Assembly: GCA_964252015.1 (NCBI GenBank)
Contig: CAXULW010000004.1
Coordinates: forward strand, 1 to 64,000
DNA: 64,000 nt
Direction: 5' to 3'
From: CAXSBR01 sp964252015
GTDB lineage: Bacteria > Actinomycetota > Actinomycetes > Mycobacteriales > Jatrophihabitantaceae
Below the pieces are notes generated by a model. The model did not search any database, was not told where the DNA came from, and was given only the letters and a program-made list of their open reading frames with translations. Shown one piece after another: positions 1 to 9,588 of the stretch (its first letter is position 1; each line of letters begins with the position of its first letter). The translations under genes and the position numbers were made by a program.

Positions 1-356
1 TGGAGATCCAGCAGTACGCCCGGGAGCCGATCAGCCTCGACCAGACCATCGGCGATGAGGGCGACAGCCAGCTCGGTGACTTCATCGAGGACTCCGAGGC
101 CATCGTGGCCGTCGACGCGGTGTCGTTCACGTTGCTCCAGGACCAGCTGCAGTCGGTGTTGCAGACCCTCTCCGAGCGCGAAGCCGGCGTCGTCAAGCTG
201 CGCTTCGGCCTCACCGACGGCCAGCCGCGCACCCTGGACGAGATCGGCCAGGTCTACGGGGTCACCCGCGAGCGCATCCGTCAGATCGAGTCCAAGACGA
301 TGTCCAAGCTGCGCCACCCGTCCCGCTCCCAGGTGCTGCGCGACTACCTCGACTGA
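1..356 (+). CDS. sigA: Primary RNA polymerase sigma factor SigA/RpoD (3' end only)
   Basis: The reading frame is open from the left edge (first full codon at base 3) to TGA at 354-356, so only the last 117 residues are present. They cover the end of region 3 and all of region 4. The motif PISLDQTIGDEGDSQLGDF followed by FIEDSEAIV is the hallmark of actinobacterial housekeeping sigma factors (HrdB/SigA). The region 4.2 helix-turn-helix that reads the -35 box is RTLDEIGQVYGVTRERIRQI, followed by the terminal helix KLRHPSRSQVLRDYLD. The protein would direct core RNA polymerase to vegetative promoters. A second, group 2 sigma gene (sigB) lies 5.3 kb downstream, as in the mycobacterial sigA-sigB-ideR neighbourhood. 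Identification is firm; the start is outside the window. Confidence 0.97.
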   Translation, partial: EIQQYAREPISLDQTIGDEGDSQLGDFIEDSEAIVAVDAVSFTLLQDQLQSVLQTLSEREAGVVKLRFGLTDGQPRTLDEIGQVYGVTRERIRQIESKTMSKLRHPSRSQVLRDYLD

Positions 357-512
357 CGAGGCCCGGCTTCACAGCCGAGGCCCGGCGGCACACGTCGTTG
401 GCCCGCCGCGCCCGCGTCCTCAGCTTCATCCCAGGGGGGATGGTGGGAGTTCCGCCCCTCATGGTGTAATGCGCCCGTCGCCAAAAGGGGCGCCAAACTC
501 ACCGGGGGAAAC

Positions 513-1025
513 ATGATCAAGAAAGCTCTCGCACTCGGCAGTGCCGTCGGACTCGGGATGACGTTGGTGACGGGCATCACCGCCCAGGCCAGTTCGCCAC
601 TGGGCAAGGAGGAGTCCGTCCAGACCCTGACCTTCCAGGACAAGGTCACGTCGGGGCACTTCACCGACACCCCACCCAAGAGTGACAGCCCCGGGGACTC
701 TTACCAGTTCGCCGAAGACATCTACTCCAACGGCAAAAAGGTGGGCTGGCTCGTCGGGCAGGCCACCATTATCCGGGTGGTCAAGAAGGCGGGTAAGCCC
801 TACGCGGAGTACACCTCGGAGACGGTCACGGCCCACCTGCCCGGAGGCCTCATCACGTTCAGCGGCGCGGACTACACGAAGGTTTCTGACGAGGACTCCG
901 ACACCACGGACACGGTAGCCATTACCGGTGGGACCGGGGCCTACCAGGATGCCAGGGGCCAAGCCACGGACACCGACACCTCGGAGACCACGGACACGGT
1001 GGTCATCACCCTCATCACGGGCTGA
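513..1025 (+). CDS. Secreted allene-oxide-cyclase/dirigent-like beta-barrel protein
   Basis: A 170-residue protein with an N-terminal signal peptide: MIKKA basic start, hydrophobic core to about residue 24, probable cleavage after AQA near residue 26. The mature part is rich in short beta-strand patterns and ends with GGTGAYQDARGQ, a motif seen in dirigent and allene-oxide-cyclase-barrel proteins, then two Asp/Thr-rich strands (SDTTDTV, SETTDTV). Such small secreted barrels are common in actinobacteria, and their ligand is usually unknown. No catalytic residues can be assigned. The ATG at 513 follows a purine-rich ribosome binding site (GGGGGAA) at good distance. The gene is monocistronic, with a strong hairpin terminator 155 bp downstream. 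Fold assignment rests on the motif and length; the function is unknown. Confidence 0.8.
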   Translation: MIKKALALGSAVGLGMTLVTGITAQASSPLGKEESVQTLTFQDKVTSGHFTDTPPKSDSPGDSYQFAEDIYSNGKKVGWLVGQATIIRVVKKAGKPYAEYTSETVTAHLPGGLITFSGADYTKVSDEDSDTTDTVAITGGTGAYQDARGQATDTDTSETTDTVVITLITG

Positions 1026-1180
1026 TTGCGTCCCGGTCGTCAAGTGCCCTAGCGGACCCGCCCCGCTGGGCGTCGAGATCGGTCGTCGTGGTCTGGCCCG
1101 GCTCACGCTGTTGCTCTGCCCCGCTGGTTGACGTGACCGCACCGCGATCACGTGTCAGCGGGTGTTCTTGGGCGCGAACG

Positions 1181-1213
1181 ACGACAGCCCCGGCCATGGG
1201 CCGGGGCTGTCGT
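1181..1213. terminator. Bidirectional hairpin terminator
   Basis: A perfect 15-bp inverted repeat (1181-1195 with 1199-1213, stem ACGACAGCCCCGGCC) encloses a 3-nt loop ATG. It lies between the 3' ends of the convergent genes 513-1025 and 1240-1467, so it can serve both. No long T-run follows on either side, as is usual in high-G+C actinobacteria. Confidence 0.85.
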
Positions 1214-1239
1214 TACGTGGTCGGTGTCTGCGGTGCGGC

Positions 1240-1467
1240 TCAGCGCTCCCCGGACGATGCGCTCGCGGGGGTGGCCGTGAGTCGCTCGGAACTGTCCTGG
1301 ATCGCGGCTTCGAGCTCACGCAACTTGGCCTCGTGCATGCGGCCGTGGTGGGCACAGAAGAGCAACTCGCCACCTGAGGCCAGCATCACGCGGACGTGAG
1401 CCTGGGCACCGCAGCGGTCGCAGCGGTCGGCGGCGACTAGGACTCGCTCGGTCAACGTTGTGGTCAT
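1240..1467 (-). CDS. DUF7455 small zinc-ribbon-like protein
   Basis: A 75-residue protein of the actinobacterial DUF7455 type. The core CDRCGAQAHVRVMLASGGEL is followed by LLFCAHHGR; the CxxC pair and the CxxH pair look like a compact zinc-binding ribbon. The start is set at ATG 1467 (MTTTLTERVL) because AGAAGGAG lies 6-7 nt upstream; a longer frame to 1533 has no such site. Homologues sit next to the sigma factor genes in many actinobacteria. No function is known. The tail is Ser/Ala-rich. It shares a hairpin terminator with the upstream convergent gene. Confidence 0.85.
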   Translation of the reverse strand: MTTTLTERVLVAADRCDRCGAQAHVRVMLASGGELLFCAHHGRMHEAKLRELEAAIQDSSERLTATPASASSGER

Positions 1468-1638
1468 GGCACTCCTTCTGATCGGCCATCCCCGGGTTGG
1501 AACTGGTGTGTGAAATTGGCCTTGCGTATTCATCCAACCAGCGCGACCGGCAAAGCATGCCCGAATCGCTGCGAACCGTGACGTATTTCGCGATCAGCGA
1601 ACCGGATGCACCCTGTTCGTAACCTGGCGCCCATCCCG

Positions 1639-3384
1639 TCACCGAGAATGCGTGCCCGCCGCGGCCCACGCCCGGAGCGTGTCGATCCGCTGTTGCACTT
1701 CATCGGCAGTCGCCAGGGCGAGTTGAGGCCCGCCGCAGGCCGCCCGTAGTTCGCCGTGAATCTGGGCGTGCGGCGCGCCGGTGCGATGGTGGCGCGCGGC
1801 CACGAGCAGGGACAGTTCCCGGCGCAGGGCCGTGCGCCGTTCGTGCGTGCCGAGCGCGCGTTCCCGCGGCGACGGGCCGGCGGCCGCGACCGTCGCACCG
1901 GCGGGGTTCTGCCGGCTGAGCAGCATGGTCACCTGCTCCGGGCTGAGCAATCCGGGCAGGCCGACGAAGTCCTCGTCCTGCTGGCTCATACCGGCGCCGA
2001 ACGACGCCCCGTCGAAGATGAGCTGATCGAGTTCGGCCGAGGCGTGCAGGGCCTGGAAACCGTCGTCCTCGGGCTCGCTACGTTCGACGTTGGCTGCGCT
2101 CAGCTCGGCGTCGTTCCAGAACTCGTCGTCCGCGCGCTTGGGCGCACCGAGCACGTGGTCGCGGGTGGCCTCCATGTCGGCGGCCAGGGCCAGCAACACC
2201 GCCACGCTGGGCAGGAACACCGACGCCGCCTCGCCGGCACGCCGCGCCCGGACGAAGCGCCCGATCGCCTGGGCGAAATACAGCGGGGTGCTGGCGTTCG
2301 TGGCGTAGACCCCGACGGCCAGCCGGGGCACGTCGACACCCTCGCTGACCATGCGCACCGCGACCATCCAGCGTTCCTCGGAGTCGCCGAACCGGGCGAT
2401 GCGCTTGCTGGCCCCGGCCTCGTCGGACAGCACCACGACCGGGGCAGCGCCGGTGATCTGGTGCAGGTGCCGGGCGTAGGCCCGGGCCGCCGCCCGATCG
2501 GTGGCGATGACGAGCCCGCCCGCGTCGGGCTGACCGCCGGCACGCACCTGGGTCAGCCGGGTGTCGGCCGCCGCCAGCACGGCCGGGATCCACTCCCCGT
2601 TCGGATCGAGCGCGGTACGCCACGCCCGGGCCGTGACGTCGCTGGTGAGCGGCTCGCCCAGGGTGGCGCTGATCTCGTCGCCGGCCCGGGTGCGCCAGCG
2701 GGTCTGCCCGGAGTAGGCGAGGAAGAGCACCGGGCGCACCACCCCGTCGGCCAGGGCGTCGCCGTAGCCGTAGGAGGCGTCCGCGGCCGAACGGGCCAGT
2801 CCGTCGGGTCCCGGTTCGTAGCGCACGAAGGGGATCGGGTTGTCATCGGAGCGGAACGGGGTGCCGGTGAGCGACAGCCGCCGGGTGGCCGGCGTGAACG
2901 CCTCCTGCACCGCGTCGCCCCAGCTCTTGGCGTCGCCGGCGTGGTGAACCTCGTCGAAAATCACCAACGTGCGGCGATGCTCGGTCCGGGCGCGGTGCAG
3001 CACCGGGTGGGCGGCGACCTGGGCGTAGGTGACGACCACGCCCTGGTAGTCGCTGCTGTGGCGGCCGTGGGCATTGGCGAAGCTGGGGTCCAGAGCGATG
3101 CCATGCACCCGGGCCGCCCGGGCCCACTGGTCCTTGAGGTGCTCGGTGGGGGCGACGACGGTGATCGCGGCGACGGTGCGGTCGGCGAGCAGCTCGGCCG
3201 CGACCCGCAGCGCGAACGTCGTCTTGCCGGCTCCCGGGGTGGCCACGGCCAGGAAGTCCAGCGGCCGGTGCCGCAGATAGCTGGTCAACGCCCGGCGCTG
3301 CCACCGCCGCAGCGGGGGCCCGTCCGTCGCCTGGCCGTCCCGATCAGACCCAGCTGCGGACCGGGCAGCGGACTCGGCAGACAC
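1639..3384 (-). CDS. DEAD/DEAH-box superfamily 2 helicase
   Basis: A 581-residue SF2 helicase. Motifs in order: Walker A ATPGAGKTT at residues 48-56, motif Ia APTEHLKDQW at about 79-88, Walker B DEVH at 144-147, motif III SLTGTPFR at 171-178, and a C-terminal helicase lobe ending with motif VI AIGRFVRARR. The type III restriction/UvrB-like order suggests a DNA or RNA translocase, but no nuclease or methylase gene is adjacent. The C-terminal about 150 residues are a family-specific extension without a recognisable motif. The start is taken as GTG 3384 (MSAESAARSA); the frame stays open to 3504, but the extra 40 residues are Arg-rich and unlike the family. It lies in the sigA-sigB interval where actinobacteria often carry such a helicase. 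Substrate unknown. Confidence 0.85.
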   Translation of the reverse strand: MSAESAARSAAGSDRDGQATDGPPLRRWQRRALTSYLRHRPLDFLAVATPGAGKTTFALRVAAELLADRTVAAITVVAPTEHLKDQWARAARVHGIALDPSFANAHGRHSSDYQGVVVTYAQVAAHPVLHRARTEHRRTLVIFDEVHHAGDAKSWGDAVQEAFTPATRRLSLTGTPFRSDDNPIPFVRYEPGPDGLARSAADASYGYGDALADGVVRPVLFLAYSGQTRWRTRAGDEISATLGEPLTSDVTARAWRTALDPNGEWIPAVLAAADTRLTQVRAGGQPDAGGLVIATDRAAARAYARHLHQITGAAPVVVLSDEAGASKRIARFGDSEERWMVAVRMVSEGVDVPRLAVGVYATNASTPLYFAQAIGRFVRARRAGEAASVFLPSVAVLLALAADMEATRDHVLGAPKRADDEFWNDAELSAANVERSEPEDDGFQALHASAELDQLIFDGASFGAGMSQQDEDFVGLPGLLSPEQVTMLLSRQNPAGATVAAAGPSPRERALGTHERRTALRRELSLLVAARHHRTGAPHAQIHGELRAACGGPQLALATADEVQQRIDTLRAWAAAGTHSR

Positions 3385-3681
3385 GATGACCGACCCTAGC
3401 GTCCGCTGGTGACGTCGGCGGACGGCCCGGGTCACCCCAGCACGGGTGTCGCGTCCGTCAACGACGGCGGCCGGTCCGGTGCCCCTGGCCGTGCTGCTCT
3501 GCACGGCGGGATCGGCCCGATCCGACGATCTGCGCTACCTCGACACCCCGGGCGTGTCACGGCCCGACACCCCGGGCATATCCCGGCCCGACACGCCGAC
3601 GCCGGAGCGCTGACCGCGCGCCGGTGGTCATCTCGCCCACACTTGCACAGTGCCCGCGTACCGCTGCAACGGGCGGACCGG

Positions 3682-4707
3682 ATGACGGCCGTCAACCGTG
3701 ACGTGGTCGAGCACGGTCGGACCTTGGCCAGCCGCACCGTGCGCAAGGCGTGGAATGACCGGATTCTGGGTCTGTCGGCGGAGACCGCGTTCTGGCAGTT
3801 GCTGAGCCTGCCCTCGCTGTTCTTGGCTTTGCTCGGGGCCCTCGGGTTCGTGGCCCGGCTGTTCGGGCCGAGCACGGTCACCCGGGCGCAGAACGAGCTA
3901 CTGACCGGTTTCGGCAAGGCGTTCTCGCCCGAGGTCGTCACCCAGCTCATCGCGCCGACCGTGCGCGAGGTGCTGCGCGGGGGTCGGGCCGACATCGTGA
4001 GCGTGGGGTTCCTGCTCGCACTGTGGGCCGGGTCCTCGGCCACGGCCACGTTCGTCAACACGATCACGATCGCCTACGGCATGCGCGACCTGCGCGGGGC
4101 GGTGCGCAGCCGGCTGCTGGCTCTGTGGCTGTACCTGGGGTCCATCGTCCTGGGTACCGTCCTGCTGCCGATGCTGGTGCTGGGGCCCACCCTGCTCGCC
4201 GATGCGTTCCCACGGTCCGCCCGCGCCCGGGCCAGCTCCGTGATCAACGATCTGTACTGGCCGCTGGTCGTGCTCCTGCTCGTCCTGGGCCTGACCACGT
4301 TGTTCCACCTGGCGCCGCCCGTACGCCGGCCGTGGCGGCGGGGGCTGCCCGGCGCGCTGCTGGCCATGCTCATCTTCGTGGCCGGGTCGGCCGGTCTGCG
4401 CGTGTACATCGGCTTCGTGCTGGACCACAACACGGCGTACGTCACCCTGGCCACGCCGATCGCCGCGCTGCTGTTCTTCTACATACTGGCGTTCGGGGTG
4501 CTGATCGGGGCCGAGTTCAACGCCGCGTTCGAGGAGTTGCACCCGTCGCGGCGGCGGTCGCGGCGAGAACGCGGCCGGTGGCAGGGACTGGCCGAGCCGA
4601 TCGATCCGGCCGAGCCCGTGCGGGGCCCGGGTCCCGGCGCCGCTCAATCCCCCGGCGCCGCTCAGTCCCCCGGCGCCGCTCAGTCCCCCGGCGCCATCGA
4701 TTCGTAG
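3682..4707 (+). CDS. YihY/BrkB family inner-membrane protein
   Basis: A 341-residue polytopic membrane protein. The N-terminal motif WNDRILGLSAETAFWQLLSL is typical of the YihY/BrkB family, followed by about six hydrophobic segments (near residues 39-55, 108-130, 146-170, 190-215, 235-255 and 265-285). BrkB proteins were once annotated as RNase BN; their transport or envelope role is not settled. The ATG at 3682 is chosen because the preceding 91 codons of open frame are low complexity and unlike the family. The cytoplasmic tail ends in three 6-residue AQSPGA-type repeats encoded by an 18-bp tandem repeat. The 3' end overlaps the convergent DUF3039 gene by 28 bp. A BrkB-like gene at this place matches mycobacterial Rv2707. 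Confidence 0.9.
   Translation: MTAVNRDVVEHGRTLASRTVRKAWNDRILGLSAETAFWQLLSLPSLFLALLGALGFVARLFGPSTVTRAQNELLTGFGKAFSPEVVTQLIAPTVREVLRGGRADIVSVGFLLALWAGSSATATFVNTITIAYGMRDLRGAVRSRLLALWLYLGSIVLGTVLLPMLVLGPTLLADAFPRSARARASSVINDLYWPLVVLLLVLGLTTLFHLAPPVRRPWRRGLPGALLAMLIFVAGSAGLRVYIGFVLDHNTAYVTLATPIAALLFFYILAFGVLIGAEFNAAFEELHPSRRRSRRERGRWQGLAEPIDPAEPVRGPGPGAAQSPGAAQSPGAAQSPGAIDS
4633..4695 (+). repeat. 18-bp tandem repeat, 3.5 copies
   Basis: The unit CCCGGCGCCGCTCAGTCC occurs at 4633-4650 (one A for G change), 4651-4668 and 4669-4686, then a half copy to 4695. It encodes the GAAQSP repeats of the BrkB-like tail in frame and runs into the last codons of the opposite-strand DUF3039 gene. Confidence 0.95.
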
Positions 4708-4904
4708 ATCTCCTTGCACGGGGGGCACACCGGCGAACCGGGCTTGGGGGTCTTGGTGACCGGGAAGATCTCGCCGCACAGCGCTTGGACCATCGTCCCC
4801 ATCACCGCGCTCTCGGCGATTTTGGCCTTGCGTACGTAATGGAATACCTCGTTGCCGGTGTCGGCGTCCTTGGTTTCCGGGCGTTCCAGCGTCTCCGTGG
4901 TCAC
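4680..4904 (-). CDS. DUF3039 family protein
   Basis: A 74-residue protein matching the actinobacterial DUF3039 family. It has the conserved stretch FHYVRKAKIAESAVMGTMV, a single Cys in QALCGE, and a C-terminal CPPC pair in GSPVCPPCKEIYESM that, with the first Cys, could bind a metal. The start is GTG 4904, with GAGG 5 nt upstream. It corresponds in place and size to mycobacterial Rv2708c, between the BrkB-like gene and sigB. The last 9 codons overlap the 3' end of the convergent BrkB-like gene. No function has been established for the family. Confidence 0.9.
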   Translation of the reverse strand: MTTETLERPETKDADTGNEVFHYVRKAKIAESAVMGTMVQALCGEIFPVTKTPKPGSPVCPPCKEIYESMAPGD

Positions 4905-4970
4905 CGCGACCTCACATCCCGCATCCAGACGTCCCCGGGTCGGGTCCGCTCAATATTGATCGGGTCAGTG

Positions 4971-5399
4971 TTACTCGGGATCCAACCACTCGATGGACGG
5001 GGGGCGGTTGAGACGGTCACCGTCGGGCCGGGTCGATGGCTCGGAGTCGACCGGACCGGCCTGGCTCTGGCGGGGCAGCTGCGTGGCCGACGAGGGGGGT
5101 CGGTAGCCGACGAACGCGGTGCGGTTGCGGGCCGGACGGTCGTTGGCGATCAGGACCGCGCACCACGGCAGCACCGCACCGCCGACCATGAAGGCCAGAG
5201 CGAGCACGATCGACGCCCGGAAGACCGCGGCGGCGGCGATCACACAGACGATGCGCAGGCCCATCATGATCAGGTATTTGCGCCGGCGGGCGTCGTGTTG
5301 GTCGTCCAGGCTGGGTGCGACCGACGTGATCGCGACCGGTGGAGCGGAATGTCCGCGGGATCGAGGCACTTGCTCATCGTGGCACTGCGGAGGCGGCAT
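4971..5399 (-). CDS. DUF3099 small membrane protein
   Basis: A 142-residue protein with the DUF3099 signature: ITSVAPSLDDQHDARRRKYL, then two transmembrane helices (about residues 43-62 and 64-84) with the short turn FRASI between them. A Pro-rich cytoplasmic tail follows. Members are small two-helix membrane proteins conserved beside sigB in actinobacteria (cf. Rv2709); the role is unknown. The start is uncertain: ATG 5399 has only a weak GAGG upstream, and GTG 5369 (MPRSRGHSAP) is equally plausible. It is transcribed away from sigB and divergent from it, so the 286-bp gap carries promoters for both. Confidence 0.85.
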   Translation of the reverse strand: MPPPQCHDEQVPRSRGHSAPPVAITSVAPSLDDQHDARRRKYLIMMGLRIVCVIAAAAVFRASIVLALAFMVGGAVLPWCAVLIANDRPARNRTAFVGYRPPSSATQLPRQSQAGPVDSEPSTRPDGDRLNRPPSIEWLDPE

Positions 5400-5519
5400 C
5401 GCACCGGGCCTCGCGCGAGTGCAGAGTTCTGCCGCCGAGCCGGGGCTGTGAAGTTGAACACTGCAAGCATTTACGGGCCCACTGACCTTATGACCGGGTT
5501 AAGCGAAGTCACTTCGACC

Positions 5520-5547
5520 GGAACAAATCACCATCCGAAAACGTCTT
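5520..5547 (+). promoter_or_regulatory. Putative ECF-sigma promoter of sigB
   Basis: GGAAC at 5520-5524, then 17 nt, then CGTCTT at 5542-5547. This fits the GGAAC / CGTT pattern recognised by SigE/SigH-type ECF sigma factors, which are known to drive sigB in mycobacteria. It lies 138 bp before the sigB start codon. The intervening leader is otherwise without a recognisable gene. Confidence 0.55.
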
Positions 5548-5685
5548 ACATACGAACCCTTCGGGACGGCCTTCGCGTCGATCTTCGATTCTTGACCAGG
5601 ACGGTCGGCAGGAAAGTACGACCGTCAACCCAGACGTTCTCGAGCACGTAGGACGTTCTCCCAGTTCTTAGGTGGTGTCAGACAC

Positions 5686-6957
5686 GTGGCAACGACAACT
5701 GTGAAGACCGAGGCTGTTGATCGAACCGTGGCCCCGACCCGTACCGTGGCCCCGGCCCCAGGGGTCGCGGCGGCCAAGCGCACCCGCAGCACCGAGCCCC
5801 GTACCGCGGCGCGGGCCCACCGCCCGGCTCGCCGCACGGTGGCGGCCGGCGCGGCCAGCACGGAAGCTGCGCCGACCCGTCGCAGCCGGGCCGCGGCCGT
5901 CGACCCGAACCCGGCCGTTGACGTCATCGTCACCGCCGTCGGCGCCAGCGAGGCCGAGGTCACGGCCGAGACCGACGTACTGACCGACGAAGACCTGGCC
6001 AGCACCCCGGTGGAGATCACCGAGGTCGACCTGGACGGTGCGGTGCAGACGGCTGACCTGGTTCGCGTGTACCTCAACGAGATCGGCAAGGTGGCGCTGC
6101 TCACCGCGGCCGACGAGGTCGAGCTGGCCAAGCGCATCGAGGCCGGCCTCTACGCCCAGCACCTGCTGGACGAGGGCCCGGCGCCGTCGTTCAACCGCAA
6201 GCGCGAGCTGCGCGGCGTCGCGGCCGACGGTGATCACGCCAAGGATCACCTGCTGCGCGCCAACCTGCGCCTGGTCGTGTCCCTGGCCAAGCGGTACACC
6301 GGCCGCGGCATGCCGTTCCTGGATCTGATCCAGGAAGGCAACATGGGGCTGATCCGGGCGGTCGAGAAGTTCGACTACACCAAGGGCTTCAAGTTCTCCA
6401 CCTACGCCACCTGGTGGATCCGGCAGGCCATCAGCCGCGCGATGGCCGACCAGGCCCGCACGATCCGGCTGCCCGTCCACCTGGTCGAGCAGGTCAACAA
6501 GATGCAGCGCATCCGTCGGGAGATGCTGCAGGAGCTGGGCCGCGAGATCACCGACGAGGAGCTGGCCCACGAACTCGACATCAGCCTGGACCGCCTCGAA
6601 GACCTGAAGAACAACGCGCGCGACCTGGTCAGCCTCGACCAGACGGTGGGCGCAGACGACGACGCGTCCTTGGGTGACTTCATCGCCGACGAGGGTGCCT
6701 CCAGCGCCCAGGCCGCGGTGGAGTTCGGCCTGATGCGTCGCCAGCTGGCCGGCGTGCTCGACTCCCTCGAGCACCGGGAGCAGGCGGTGGTGCGGATGCG
6801 CTACGGCCTGGACGACGGCAACCCGCGCACCCTCGACGACATCGGCAAGGCGTTCGGGCTGTCCCGCGAGCGGATCCGCCAGATCGAGCGGGAGACGATG
6901 GCCAAGCTGCGCCACCCGTCACGGGCACAGGCGCTGCGCGACTACATCGACGACTGA
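5686..6957 (+). CDS. sigB: Group 2 RNA polymerase sigma factor SigB
   Basis: A 423-residue sigma-70 family protein. Residues 1-115 are an Ala/Thr/Arg-rich acidic-tailed extension of low complexity. Region 1.2 begins at about 123 with DLVRVYLNEIGKVALLTAAD, the mycobacterial-type SigB signature. Region 2 is at 188-259 (GRGMPFLDLIQEGNMGLIRA, then YTKGFKFSTYATWWIRQAI for -10 recognition). Region 3 is at about 267-345, and region 4 at 355-420 with the -35 helix-turn-helix RTLDDIGKAFGLSRERIRQI. It should be the stress and stationary-phase partner of SigA, and regions 2.4 and 4.2 are nearly identical in the two. The start is GTG 5686, with AGGTGG 10 nt upstream; no better start exists before region 1.2. 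It is followed by a hairpin terminator and ideR. Confidence 0.95.
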   Translation: MATTTVKTEAVDRTVAPTRTVAPAPGVAAAKRTRSTEPRTAARAHRPARRTVAAGAASTEAAPTRRSRAAAVDPNPAVDVIVTAVGASEAEVTAETDVLTDEDLASTPVEITEVDLDGAVQTADLVRVYLNEIGKVALLTAADEVELAKRIEAGLYAQHLLDEGPAPSFNRKRELRGVAADGDHAKDHLLRANLRLVVSLAKRYTGRGMPFLDLIQEGNMGLIRAVEKFDYTKGFKFSTYATWWIRQAISRAMADQARTIRLPVHLVEQVNKMQRIRREMLQELGREITDEELAHELDISLDRLEDLKNNARDLVSLDQTVGADDDASLGDFIADEGASSAQAAVEFGLMRRQLAGVLDSLEHREQAVVRMRYGLDDGNPRTLDDIGKAFGLSRERIRQIERETMAKLRHPSRAQALRDYIDD

Positions 6958-7010
6958 CCTCGCCGGCGGCCCGATTCGGCCGCCTCGAGTCATCGGACCC
7001 CCCCAGTTTC

Positions 7011-7046
7011 AGGGCCCGGTGCGACAACGACGTCGCACCGGGCTCT
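7011..7046. terminator. Hairpin terminator after sigB
   Basis: A stem of 12 perfect base pairs (7014-7025 with 7032-7043, GCCCGGTGCGAC) extends by three further pairs including a G-T wobble to 7011 and 7046, with a 6-nt loop. It sits 54 bp after the sigB stop and 45 bp before ideR, separating the two transcripts. Confidence 0.85.
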
Positions 7047-7090
7047 GTGCTGCGAGAAAGTAAGCTGGCCTTGACCGATCGGAGCCCGTC

Positions 7091-7867
7091 ATGAATCACC
7101 ACCACACCGATCTCATCGACACGACCGAGATGTATCTGCGCACCATCTACGAGCTCGAGGAAGAGGGCGTCGTCCCGCTGCGCGCCCGGATCGCCGAGCG
7201 CCTGGGTCAGAGCGGTCCGACGGTGAGCCAGACGGTGGCGCGGATGGAGCGCGACGGGCTGCTCCAAGTGGCCGAGGACCGTCACCTCGAACTCTCCCCC
7301 GAGGGCCGTCGGCACGCCACGTCGGTGATGCGCAAGCACCGACTGGCCGAACGGCTGCTCGACGACGTGATCGGCCTGGATTGGGATCAGTTGCACATCG
7401 AGGCGTGCCGGTGGGAGCACGTCATGAGTGACGAGGTCGAGCGGCGGATCGTGGCCCTGCTCAAGCCGCCGATGACCTGCCCACACGGCAACCCCATCCC
7501 CGGTCTGGACGAGCTCGTTCCGTCCTCGGTGCTGGTGACCCCGGAATCGGAAGGTTCGGCCGCCGACATCGCTGAGCTGGCCGTTGCGGCGGAAAACCGG
7601 TCCCGCCCGGGGTACGGGCTGTCCAAGTCGACCATGATGTCGTCGTTGACGGCCGGGGCCGACGCCTGGGTCACGGTCGAGCGGATCAGCGAGCAATTGC
7701 AGCCCGATGACGAGCTGATGCGGCGGCTGCACCACATCGGCGTGCTGCCCGGGCGGACCGTGATCATCCGAACGAACCCCGACGGGGTCGAGCTGGGTGT
7801 GGGTACCCAGACGGAAATACTGGACCACTTCACCGCCGAGCACGTTTTCGTGGCGCCGGTGGGCTGA
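7091..7867 (+). CDS. ideR: DtxR/IdeR family iron-dependent transcriptional repressor
   Basis: A 258-residue DtxR-family regulator. The N-terminal winged helix is at residues 10-68 (recognition helix around SGPTVSQTVARME), the dimerisation and metal-binding domain at 69-144, and a C-terminal SH3-like domain at about 150-258. All ligands of the two metal sites of M. tuberculosis IdeR are present at a constant offset of +4: M14, C106, E109 and H110 (site 2), and H83, E87 and H102 (site 1), the last around EACRWEHVM. It should bind Fe(II), and on iron loading repress iron uptake and activate storage genes. The C-terminal part is somewhat longer than in IdeR (230 aa). ATG 7091 follows GATCGGAG closely. 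The position after sigB is the conserved actinobacterial order. Confidence 0.95.
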   Translation: MNHHHTDLIDTTEMYLRTIYELEEEGVVPLRARIAERLGQSGPTVSQTVARMERDGLLQVAEDRHLELSPEGRRHATSVMRKHRLAERLLDDVIGLDWDQLHIEACRWEHVMSDEVERRIVALLKPPMTCPHGNPIPGLDELVPSSVLVTPESEGSAADIAELAVAAENRSRPGYGLSKSTMMSSLTAGADAWVTVERISEQLQPDDELMRRLHHIGVLPGRTVIIRTNPDGVELGVGTQTEILDHFTAEHVFVAPVG

Positions 7868-8011
7868 GCCGGACAACGGTGAAGGTGCGCGCCGGGGCCC
7901 GACTATCATTGGCCTGCTCCGAGTCACCGATGCCTCGCTGGACCTGACGGTCCGAAGCACCCACCGTCCGCGCGCCGCGCGGACGTGATTCCAGGCAGGA
8001 AGGCGCCCCCG

Positions 8012-9478
<1,467 letters not shown>

Positions 9479-9588
9479 CTCCCGCGCCAGGGCCCCGGCC
9501 GGGTTGCGCAGCCGGCGCACGATGCTGGCGCCCAGCGCCCACGCGCTGACGCACAGCAGCCACGCGCGACCCCACGCCGTCGGCATGC

